DNA of 21,387 nt. Source: a bacterium (GTDB taxonomy: Bacteria > Babelota > Babeliae > Babelales > Chromulinivoraceae). Positions 1 through 6,623 of this stretch are shown here, piece after piece (position 1 is the first letter of the stretch; each line of letters begins with the position of its first letter). Below the pieces are notes generated by a model. The model saw nothing but the letters and a program-made list of their open reading frames with translations, searched no databases and was not told the origin of the DNA. The translations under genes and the position numbers were made by a program. The stretch spans positions 1 through 21,387 of the forward strand of contig CANCGK010000005.1 of assembly GCA_947377595.1 (NCBI GenBank), given 5' to 3'.

Positions 1-16
1 ATCTTAGATAGACGAC

Positions 17-46
17 TTGAAATAATAGTGGAAACTTTCATACAGC
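17..46 (+). promoter_or_regulatory. possible promoter of the exported-protein/dsbD pair
   Basis: TTGAAA at 17-22 resembles a -35 box, and TACAGC at 41-46 is a poor -10 candidate about 18 bases further on. It lies 32 bases ahead of the first start codon. The -10 match is weak, and the window edge hides any upstream gene, so this is only a candidate. Nothing else is recognisable in bases 1-77. Confidence 0.2.
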
Positions 47-77
47 TACTCTTTTTTACGTTACAGGGAAATTGCCC

Positions 78-890
78 ATGAAATTTTATCGTTTACTTAG
101 TATCATGATAACATCTTTATCATTACCATTACAAGCACAAGGTTTTATACCAAAATGGATTGATACACTGACATCAAAATTTAATAATACCACTGATGTC
201 ATTACTCATAAAGAATTTAAAAATGCTCAGCAATTACAATTGCATAATATGATAGGCAGTATTGTTATCAATAGCTGGAAGCAAGATTCTATCGCCATAG
301 AAATTATCGAAAGTGGTTCACTGCAATTTCATAAAAATATAAAAATTGATATGGAACAAATTGAAGATCTTGTAAAAATTCATACAATTTTTTTAGATGA
401 AGCGCTTAAAGGTTCGGTTATTTTTAATATTTTATTACCTGATCATGTTGACCTTGCAATCTTCACACAACAAGGAGACATTATCATCAAAGATATTCAC
501 GGATCTATTGATGTACAAACATTACAAGGATCTATTACATTACACAATGCAGACGGAAATGTAGACGCACAAACTCGTGATGGTAATATTGTCATTCGCA
601 CCGACACCATACAACCTGATAAAAAATTTACTTTAGCATCGGGCAAAGGCAATGTAGAACTATCTACAACAACCATGTTACAAACATCAATTAATGCTCA
701 AGCTCTTGCGGGGAAAGTTCAATCACAAATTCCTGTAACACTTGCAAGCCAGACTACTGAGCTCAACCCTGCTGCGTGGAAAAACTTTCAGCAATCCGTG
801 CAAGGAACTATTGGTAGTCCTCAAGCAGAGCTGAATATAGTTGCATATCAAGGATCAATTACAATCACAAATCATACTATAAAAAAATAA
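78..890 (+). CDS. exported DUF4097-like beta-repeat protein
   Basis: A 270-residue protein whose role is unknown. The ATG at 78 is preferred over the in-frame TTG at 72 because AGGGAA at 64-69 is spaced 8 bases before it. The N-terminus is a signal peptide (a Lys, a hydrophobic run LLSIMITSLSLPL, then small residues near QAQG), so the product should be exported. From about residue 110 to 210 it has short repeating beta-strand units of the form G-(D/N/S)-I-x-(I/L), such as GDIIIKDIHGSIDVQTLQG. This is typical of the DUF4097 'putative adhesin' families, which fold as right-handed beta structures. Only 26 bases separate it from dsbD, so the two are probably one operon. The family link is by pattern only, and the adhesin label in that family is itself a guess. 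Confidence 0.7.
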   Translation: MKFYRLLSIMITSLSLPLQAQGFIPKWIDTLTSKFNNTTDVITHKEFKNAQQLQLHNMIGSIVINSWKQDSIAIEIIESGSLQFHKNIKIDMEQIEDLVKIHTIFLDEALKGSVIFNILLPDHVDLAIFTQQGDIIIKDIHGSIDVQTLQGSITLHNADGNVDAQTRDGNIVIRTDTIQPDKKFTLASGKGNVELSTTTMLQTSINAQALAGKVQSQIPVTLASQTTELNPAAWKNFQQSVQGTIGSPQAELNIVAYQGSITITNHTIKK

Positions 891-916
891 TTATTTCATA
901 CAATACAAGGAGATAT

Positions 917-2677
917 ATGAAACATGCTATAAAAATCAGTAGCTTAATCTATTTAATCTACTCGACATCAACACTATTGAGCGTTGAATGCACATCACAA
1001 ACTGATTTAATTAATTCGACAAGTCAAAAAATTGTTATTGATTTTATGCTCGATGATAATGAAGTTATTTTAGAAAACTCAATACACGCATCAGTTGATC
1101 ATCCTGATATAACTATTGAATCAATCAGAATCAATACATCTGCAACTAAAAAATATGTACCAGAGTTTCAACAAAAAAAATATGTTTATGATAAGAATTT
1201 TCAAGTCAATATGATTGTCAAATCATCTGACAATAAACATGCATTACGCGCTATGTTACATGTCAGCTATTTATCAAATCTCAAAAGCTCCACTCTTGAT
1301 GTACAAGTTCCTATAAAATTTTCTTCATTAGCTTCATATAACGATGGAGTAGATCTTATCACATTAAAAAAACCCATAACCACTGTAGCTGACGATAAAA
1401 ATATAGAACAAAAAAATAAATCTTGGACAGCTTCTTTGCAAAACTTAGTAGAAAAAACACAATCACCATGGGCTCAAATTTTATTTGCATTACTCCTTGG
1501 ACTTTTATTAAGTTTAACTCCTTGTATTTATCCAATGATTCCAATTACTATAGGAATTTTGCATAGTCAAGGTCGTAAATCTTTGCTCCATGATTTCATC
1601 AATTCTTTATCTTATGCTTGTGGACTTGCAACAACATTTTCTTGTTTAGGCTTATTGGCAACTGTTGCAGGAAGTTCATTTGGATCTTTATTATCACAAA
1701 CCCCTTTTGTCATTTGCCTGGTCATATTTATTGGATATATGTCTCTGACCATGATTGGTATTATCGATATGTATATTCCACCTTTTATGAAAGGTGAGGT
1801 AAAATTATATAAAAATTTTGGACCATACATGGCTTCATATATTTTTGGAGCAATTAGCGGAACGATTGCAAGTCCATGCGTGTCTCCAGGATTAGCTTTA
1901 TTACTTAGTATTGTTGCAACACTGGGAAGCAAAATATTAGGATTTTTACTATTATTTGCATTTGGCATTGGTTTAAGCATTCCATTAATTCTTATTGGAA
2001 CGTTCTCGAATTCTTTATATCTTTTACCAAAATCTGGTATGTGGATGGTCGAAATAAAAAAAGGACTTGGATTTTTCATGATGGCAACATGTTTTTATTA
2101 TCTTGCTAACATAGCTCCAATTGCAGTTGTATATTGGTTGTTTACTGCATTTACTTTTTTTATGGCTTTATTTTATTTATACGGCGCACATCAAGATAAT
2201 ATATATAAAAATTTATATACCGTCATTGGTATTATCATGATGAGTACAACTATAATTATGATAACAAAATCTTACGAAAAAACTTTTTATCATCACGTCC
2301 TTGTAGATGATATATCAGTTGCATGGCAAGAGAATTATATAATAGCACTTGACCAAGCGCAAAAAAATAATAAACTCTTACTCGTAGATTTTTGGGCAAA
2401 TCATTGTACTATGTGCAAAGCTCTTGATAAAAAAGTATTTAAATCTCAACTATTTTGTGAAAAAACAGCTGACATAGTTACTTTTGTAAAAATTGATGCA
2501 ACTCATAGCAACAATCCTGAATATATACAACTAAAAGAACAGTATAAAGTATATGCTCAACCAACATTATTATTGATAGATCCAGCAAGTCAAATCGTTC
2601 TAAAAAAATGGACAACAGAGCCATATAATATGACAATTGAAGAATTTATAGAACAAATTGTATCTATGAAAAAATAA
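917..2677 (+). CDS. dsbD: DsbD-type thiol:disulfide interchange protein
   Basis: A 586-residue inner-membrane protein that should carry reducing equivalents from cytoplasmic thioredoxin to exported proteins. The order of parts matches DsbD: signal peptide (1-24), N-terminal periplasmic domain (about 30-140), membrane domain (about 185-450), and a C-terminal thioredoxin domain (about 465-586). The membrane-domain cysteines are present: Cys203 in TPCIYPMIP and Cys321 in ASPCVSPG. The thioredoxin motif is Cys497-Thr-Met-Cys500 after FWANH, with the cis-Pro at 549 (YAQPT). Odd point: the segment LHVSYLSNLKSSTLDV (114-129) lines up with the E. coli region containing Cys103 and Cys109, but both cysteines are absent. 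The only N-terminal cysteine is Cys25, at the signal-peptide border. AAGGAG at 907-912 supports the start. The length is close to E. coli DsbD (565). Confidence 0.9.
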   Translation: MKHAIKISSLIYLIYSTSTLLSVECTSQTDLINSTSQKIVIDFMLDDNEVILENSIHASVDHPDITIESIRINTSATKKYVPEFQQKKYVYDKNFQVNMIVKSSDNKHALRAMLHVSYLSNLKSSTLDVQVPIKFSSLASYNDGVDLITLKKPITTVADDKNIEQKNKSWTASLQNLVEKTQSPWAQILFALLLGLLLSLTPCIYPMIPITIGILHSQGRKSLLHDFINSLSYACGLATTFSCLGLLATVAGSSFGSLLSQTPFVICLVIFIGYMSLTMIGIIDMYIPPFMKGEVKLYKNFGPYMASYIFGAISGTIASPCVSPGLALLLSIVATLGSKILGFLLLFAFGIGLSIPLILIGTFSNSLYLLPKSGMWMVEIKKGLGFFMMATCFYYLANIAPIAVVYWLFTAFTFFMALFYLYGAHQDNIYKNLYTVIGIIMMSTTIIMITKSYEKTFYHHVLVDDISVAWQENYIIALDQAQKNNKLLLVDFWANHCTMCKALDKKVFKSQLFCEKTADIVTFVKIDATHSNNPEYIQLKEQYKVYAQPTLLLIDPASQIVLKKWTTEPYNMTIEEFIEQIVSMKK

Positions 2678-2715
2678 CTACAAAAGCTTGTAGTATGAAG
2701 CGCTCGGTAAGAGTA

Positions 2716-2746
2716 AAGAGGGGAACTAAAAATTCCCCTCTTATAT
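2716..2746 (+). terminator. rho-independent terminator of dsbD
   Basis: A perfect 10-bp stem (AAGAGGGGAA at 2716-2725 with TTCCCCTCTT at 2733-2742), a 7-base loop, then a T-rich stretch. It lies 38 bases after the dsbD stop. A small palindrome, CTACAAAAGCTTGTAG (2678-2693), precedes it directly after the stop codon. Confidence 0.85.
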
Positions 2747-2782
2747 TTATACTGTTTTTATCTTGATAAGCAATGCCATGAT

Positions 2783-3106
2783 TTACCCAAAAATCGGGTA
2801 CGATTGATGATGACCGACTTGTTCTTTTTTACGCGCAATATCTTTAATAATTTTATGAATTGCTTGATCTATCATCATATACATATCCATACCCTGACGA
2901 TGAATTGTTTTATGATACTGCTGAGAATTTATTGTACATGCTACTTTATAAAAGTGCTTATGACAATGAGGCTCTAAAACAATATCTATCGAAGCTTGCG
3001 ATGAACTTCTTTTAAAAAATTTATCTAATTTTGAAAGTTTGTTGGAAATATATTTTTCTATAGCATCAGAATGAGCCATACAACGAAACATGATTCTTTT
3101 GTGCAT
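2783..3106 (-). CDS. hpf: short HPF/RaiA-family ribosome hibernation factor
   Basis: A 107-residue protein of the sigma-54-modulation/HPF/YfiA family. Members bind the 30S decoding region of idle ribosomes and promote hibernation. The family pattern is visible: an N-terminal strand (MHKRIMFRC), then SDAIEKYISNKLSKLDKFF, a basic strand region, and the signature GMDMYMMIDQAIHKIIKDI (families usually show D-D-M-Y-x-x-I-D), ending in a Lys-rich helix. It lacks the C-terminal dimerisation domain of long HPF, so it is a short type. The frame is open further upstream to 3157, but the ATG at 3106 has AAGGG at 3113-3117 with 6-base spacing and begins at the conserved domain. It is a monocistronic gene between two terminators. 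Confidence 0.85.
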   Translation of the reverse strand: MHKRIMFRCMAHSDAIEKYISNKLSKLDKFFKRSSSQASIDIVLEPHCHKHFYKVACTINSQQYHKTIHRQGMDMYMMIDQAIHKIIKDIARKKEQVGHHQSYPIFG

Positions 3107-3258
3107 AAAATACCCTTCATTAACAACTATGAAATTATTTTTGCTTGCATTCATCATACTCTCTGATCAGATCATACTCCTAATTTTTATAGAAATCGAT
3201 ATTTTTTTTATTTTTTAAAATTATTAAAATTCTACTGACGAGCTGAATCTATAACATA

Positions 3259-3300
3259 GCAAGAACAAAGCCCGCTCTATAGCTATGTATAGAGCGGGCT
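3259..3300 (-). terminator. terminator of the rpsB-dnaX-der cluster
   Basis: A perfect 13-bp stem (AGCCCGCTCTATA at 3269-3281 and its complement at 3288-3300) with a 6-base loop. On the minus strand it is followed by TTGTTCTT, so it ends transcripts arriving from der, whose stop lies 30 bases before. The T-tract is interrupted, so it may be less than fully efficient. No such tract follows on the plus side. Confidence 0.8.
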
Positions 3301-3329
3301 GTAAAAAATCATATCTACAAAAAATTATT

Positions 3330-4676
3330 TTAATTATTAGTCAAAGCGGGACCTTTTTTTGTTCTAACATTAAAAATAACAGGGACACTTTTTAAGTTAA
3401 CTGCTTTACGCAAAACATTTTCATAAAAAGCAAATTGATTTTGTCCGAACAATTCTGGATTTCTGACAATCAAATCAATACGCATTGGAGCAGCACTTGT
3501 CTGAATTGCTTTGTAGAATGTCAACATTTTACCATTTTTATATAATGGAGTTTTTAACAATGCTTGTTTAAATAAATCAGTTAAATATACGTCAGTTAAA
3601 CGCTGTTCATAACGTTCCCAAACAGTTTCAACCAATGGTAATATTTTATTAATATTTTTACCATCCAAACAAGAAATTTTCATGACTTCTATTTTTTTCA
3701 TGATAAATTCGTATTCTTCCATGCTACTATCAAGCTGCTGTAACATTTCTGGCGTAAACAAATCTAATTTGTTCACTAATAAAATCAATGCTGAACCATT
3801 ATCAAATGCATATTCAGCTAGCTTTAAAACTTGAGCTGACAAATGAGGTTCGCTTGCATCCATCAATAATAAAACCATATGAGCATGACGAATAGCTTGC
3901 AAACTATTTTTCACCATCATCGTTTCTAAACCATCTTCAACAGTTCTTTGACGACGAATACCTGCTGTATCTACAAGCTCGAAAATAGCTTTATTAAAAT
4001 TAATGCGCTTACGCAATGCTTCGCGAGTCGTACCTTCCATATCAGAAACGATAGCAAAATCTTCATTACTCAAACGATTAATTAAAGATGATTTCCCTGC
4101 ATTAGGTCTTCCAACCAGTGTAATACGAGGAATCAAAGGACCTTGCGTAAAGACTGGTGTTGCAGCATGCAATACTTGCACAACTGCATCAAGCAAATCT
4201 CCAATACCAAGAGAGTGGTGTGATGATACGCCATACACTTGATTAAAGCCTAATTGCTCAAATTCATACAAACGCATACGAGTATAATCATTTTCAACTT
4301 TATTAATCACAAGAAAAATTTTACATTTATCATGTTGCAATTTTAATAATTTACGTGCGATACGTTTATCTTCTTGCGTAATACCAACCTGAATATCACA
4401 AACAAATAAAATTGCTTGAGCATCTTGAATTGCTTTTTCTGCTTTATTATAAATTTGCTGTGAAATAAAATCTTGTTTTTTAACTAAAGAAATTCCACCA
4501 GTATCAATCAAATTAAATGCAACGCCATTCCATTCTGCTGACTCTGTAATTGTATCGCGAGTAACACCTTCTTCATCTAATACGATACTACGTTGTGTTT
4601 GCGAAATTTTATTAAATAATGTTGATTTACCAACATTTGTTCTACCAACAATGACAACATTTGCCAAATTATTCAT
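3330..4676 (-). CDS. der: ribosome-assembly GTPase Der (EngA)
   Basis: A 448-residue tandem GTPase that acts in 50S subunit maturation. G domain 1 has GRTNVGKST (11-19), DTGG (58-61) and NKVE (125-128). G domain 2 has GRPNAGKSS (189-197), DTAGIRRQ (236-243) and NKLD (302-305). A KH-like C-terminal domain follows (about 355-448). The start at 4676 is chosen because AGGGA lies at 4682-4686 and the P-loop domain starts right after; the longer frame to 4712 lacks this. The start overlaps the end of the dnaX tail frame by 8 bases, so translation may be coupled. Odd points: the usual Pro before Gly in both switch I motifs is Glu (EEGVTRD at 36-42 and MEGTTRE at 213-219). The G4 motif of domain 1 ends in Glu, not Asp. 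Confidence 0.95.
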   Translation of the reverse strand: MNNLANVVIVGRTNVGKSTLFNKISQTQRSIVLDEEGVTRDTITESAEWNGVAFNLIDTGGISLVKKQDFISQQIYNKAEKAIQDAQAILFVCDIQVGITQEDKRIARKLLKLQHDKCKIFLVINKVENDYTRMRLYEFEQLGFNQVYGVSSHHSLGIGDLLDAVVQVLHAATPVFTQGPLIPRITLVGRPNAGKSSLINRLSNEDFAIVSDMEGTTREALRKRINFNKAIFELVDTAGIRRQRTVEDGLETMMVKNSLQAIRHAHMVLLLMDASEPHLSAQVLKLAEYAFDNGSALILLVNKLDLFTPEMLQQLDSSMEEYEFIMKKIEVMKISCLDGKNINKILPLVETVWERYEQRLTDVYLTDLFKQALLKTPLYKNGKMLTFYKAIQTSAAPMRIDLIVRNPELFGQNQFAFYENVLRKAVNLKSVPVIFNVRTKKGPALTNN

Positions 4677-5184
4677 ATATATCCCTACTAATTTCTGTAA
4701 TGACTCCATCAAAATGCTTCATCAACTCGTGAGCCAATTTCCATGTTGCCTGACAAGATACATCCACTTTTTCTATCTGTTTTTGCTGTGATTCTACCGA
4801 TGTATATTCTATATTTTTGACATGATTGCCATAGTTTGTTGCAATCTCATTTTTTCCTTGAATAGCAAATTCAAAATTATAATGCAACTGAACTTGATGA
4901 CCAAATGCATGTTGTAAAATCAACGACCACTTCTTTTTTTCTTTTTCTAAAACATCAGAAAATAATATAAATTTTTTAAGGAATGAAACTGATACAATAG
5001 AAGTTATAGTATCAAATTTTATAAAAGATGCTTCCATAAACATAGTAACCAAAATCAAATCATCAAAAGCTTTTATATTGCTGATAAAATTTTGCCACTT
5101 TTGCAAACCATGATCAACATCATTGTGTATAGCTACATCTACTGTTTCTTCTTGCGCATCAAACTCATTATTTATTTTTTTTTT
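4669..5184 (-). CDS. dnaX: dnaX tau tail, in a frame reached only by slippage
   Basis: This open frame continues the DnaX protein after the A11 tract at 5175-5185, offset so that loss of one A (or gain of two) joins it to the upstream frame. The part from 5106 encodes 145 residues resembling the C-terminal part of tau subunits: a Trp-initiated helix (KWQNFISNI), a small-residue strand turn (MEASFIKFD), a strand FLKKFILFSDVLEKEKKKW, and LILQHAFGHQVQLHYNFE, matching the usual L-x-x-x-x-G-x-x-V pattern. There is no ATG in this frame between the tract and the domain. The nearest candidate (TTG 5106) has no Shine-Dalgarno sequence, which argues against an independent gene. The joined product would be about 542 residues, normal for tau (B. 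subtilis 563, E. coli 643). It could also be a genuine frameshift or a homopolymer reading error. Confidence 0.7.
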   Translation of the reverse strand, partial: KKKINNEFDAQEETVDVAIHNDVDHGLQKWQNFISNIKAFDDLILVTMFMEASFIKFDTITSIVSVSFLKKFILFSDVLEKEKKKWSLILQHAFGHQVQLHYNFEFAIQGKNEIATNYGNHVKNIEYTSVESQQKQIEKVDVSCQATWKLAHELMKHFDGVITEISRDIYE

Positions 5185-6298
5185 TGAAATCCTGAACAGT
5201 CTCTTGCATATACTGTAACAAAACCATTTCTAGAAAACGTAATTTTTTAGTAGTTCGTGCTAAATTTTGTTCTTGACTGCACAAAATTCCAAATAATCTA
5301 ATTAAGTGAACAATCGATATTTTTTCAATAGATTGTTTCATATCAGAAGGCAAATCAATAAAACGTCGAGCCGAAACATGATACTGTATCAAAATTGCAT
5401 CATATACTAGCTCGGTTAATTGAGCCCATAAATATTCTATTGATAACTCATATTTTTCTAATGACGAACAAAACTGCAATAATTCATGCACATCTTGAGA
5501 CACTATTTTTTCAAAAAGCTCAAACAACGCAGATTCATCAATATGTCCTAAAATAGAAAGTACTGACTCTTTAGATATTTTTTTGGTTGCGAATCGAACT
5601 TGTTCTAACAAATTAATTGCATCTCGAACCGATCCTCCAGCCTCTTGAGCAATAACAGCAAGACCCGTAGTATCTGCTGGGATATTTTCAACGCTACAAA
5701 TTTTTTCAAGATGATCAGTGATCACTTGCGTATCAACTGGATCAAAAAATATTTGAAAACATCTTGATTTAACCGTCTCTAATATTTTTTGCATATCCGT
5801 CGTTGCTAAAATAAAAATAACTGACATTGGCGGCTCTTCTAAAATTTTTAAAAATGCATTAAAAGCAGCCTTACTCAACATGTGAGCTTCATCAATTAAA
5901 TATATTTTTTTTGAACTTAATAATGGTAAAAATGAAGATGCATCAATAATATTTCTGACATTATCTACACCTGTATGCGACGCTGCATCAATTTCTATAA
6001 AATCTGGATGCTGCGATTTACTCATTGCAAGACATGATGGACAAGTAAGACAAGGAATAGATACTTTACGAGGATCTTGTTGAAATTCTGCTAGACGAGC
6101 ACAATTAACAGCTGCAGCAAAAATTCGAGCTGTTGATGTTTTGCCACACCCTCGTTGCCCTGCAAAAAGATATACCGGAAAAAATTGCTTTAAATATAAA
6201 CTATTTTGCAAAATACGAATAGCTAATGACTGACCAATAACTTCTTGAAAGTTTTTAGACCGCCATTTACGCGTTAAATTTAATTCAGTTTTTTCCAT
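5168..6298 (-). CDS. dnaX: DNA polymerase III gamma/tau subunit (clamp loader), zero-frame gamma-like form
   Basis: A 376-residue AAA+ ATPase of the clamp-loader complex, which places the beta clamp on DNA. Visible motifs: Walker A GQRGCGKT (47-54); a zinc module Cys66, Cys83, Cys86, Cys89 (PCLTCPSC); Walker B IYLIDEA (132-138); the SRC motif with the arginine finger (178-180); sensor 2 GGSVRDAINLLEQ (221-233); and domain III to about 368. The zero frame ends F-K-K-K-N-K, then TAA and TGA in tandem, directly after a run of 11 A. At this length the product corresponds to a gamma form lacking the tau domains; the continuation lies in another frame at 4669-5184. The leader holds the SRP RNA gene 22 bases upstream, and the Shine-Dalgarno sequence is weak. 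Confidence 0.95.
   Translation of the reverse strand: MEKTELNLTRKWRSKNFQEVIGQSLAIRILQNSLYLKQFFPVYLFAGQRGCGKTSTARIFAAAVNCARLAEFQQDPRKVSIPCLTCPSCLAMSKSQHPDFIEIDAASHTGVDNVRNIIDASSFLPLLSSKKIYLIDEAHMLSKAAFNAFLKILEEPPMSVIFILATTDMQKILETVKSRCFQIFFDPVDTQVITDHLEKICSVENIPADTTGLAVIAQEAGGSVRDAINLLEQVRFATKKISKESVLSILGHIDESALFELFEKIVSQDVHELLQFCSSLEKYELSIEYLWAQLTELVYDAILIQYHVSARRFIDLPSDMKQSIEKISIVHLIRLFGILCSQEQNLARTTKKLRFLEMVLLQYMQETVQDFKKKNK
5175..5185 (-). other. A11 slippage tract at the end of the dnaX zero frame
   Basis: Eleven consecutive A on the coding strand, between TTC and TAAATAATGA. Homopolymers of this length permit RNA polymerase slippage, as established for the A9 run in Thermus thermophilus dnaX. 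By frame: no change gives the 376-residue product; -1 A or +2 A opens the tau tail; +1 A hits TAA at once. E. coli reaches two DnaX products by ribosomal -1 frameshifting instead. Confidence 0.65.
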
Positions 6299-6320
6299 AC
6301 TTGCAATCTTTTATGAAATG

Positions 6321-6410
6321 AAAAGGGAAGTTAATACAAAACTATGAATACCCTTGCTGCTTCCTTTCGGACCTGACAAATTAAATATCATACTTTTTAT
6401 TAACTTCCCC
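6321..6410 (-). ncRNA. ffs: signal recognition particle RNA, small 4.5S type
   Basis: The minus strand holds the universal SRP RNA apical core GTCAGGTCCGAAAGGAAGC followed by AGCA (within 6353-6379). It has a GAAA tetraloop closed by CC/GG and the asymmetric Ffh-binding loop. The ends pair over 12 bp (GGGAAGTTAATA near 6409-6398 with TATTAACTTCCC near 6336-6325). TTTT at 6324-6321 completes a terminator. The RNA is about 86 nucleotides and has only the helix 8 hairpin, lacking an Alu domain. It binds Ffh to target nascent membrane and exported proteins. It lies between tRNA-Ser and dnaX in the same direction; B. subtilis also has its SRP RNA gene (scr) directly before dnaX. Confidence 0.95.
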
Positions 6411-6485
6411 AATTTTATTACGAACTTAAATTTACAGTCAGACTACAATGTTACGTATCAAAACATACACATCATTCTAAATGGC

Positions 6486-6521
6486 CCGCCATACGTAGCT
6501 CGATAGAGCGAAGTATGGTGG
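6486..6521 (-). repeat. palindromic element directly after tRNA-Ser
   Basis: Two 9-base arms (CCGCCATAC at 6486-6494 and GTATGGTGG at 6513-6521) pair with one wobble. An inner 4-bp stem (GCTC/GAGC at 6498-6501 and 6506-6509) closes a GATA tetraloop across a 3x3 internal loop. On the minus strand it starts within the last bases of the tRNA, so its arm supplies the encoded CCA. No T-run follows, so it is not a classic terminator. It could be a processing hairpin or one copy of a dispersed palindromic repeat. Confidence 0.6.
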
Positions 6522-6607
6522 AGAGAGAGGGATTCGAACCCTCGATGCCCTTTTACAGGCATACATGATTTCCAATCATGCTCTTTCGACCACTCAGACA
6601 TCTCTCC
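6516..6607 (-). tRNA. tRNA-Ser, anticodon GGA
   Basis: The minus strand folds as a class II tRNA. The acceptor is GGAGAGA (6607-6601) with TCTCTCC; the D arm contains GAGTGGTCGAAAGAG; the anticodon stem CATGA/TCATG has loop TTGGAAA, giving anticodon GGA (reads UCC/UCU). There is a long variable arm (TATGCC...GGGCAT) and a T arm GAGGG-TTCGAAT-CCCTC. The long variable arm confirms serine. The 3' end reads A-CCA, so CCA is encoded; the discriminator base is A, where E. coli serine tRNAs have G. It begins 16 bases after the rpsB stop and is probably cotranscribed with it. Confidence 0.95.
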
Positions 6608-6623
6608 TGTAAATTTCTAAAGC

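Noticed and set aside
4669..5106. Independent gene starting at TTG 5106
   Set aside because: No Shine-Dalgarno sequence before the TTG, the frame stays open back to the A11 tract, and the product resembles the tau tail, so it is treated as part of dnaX.
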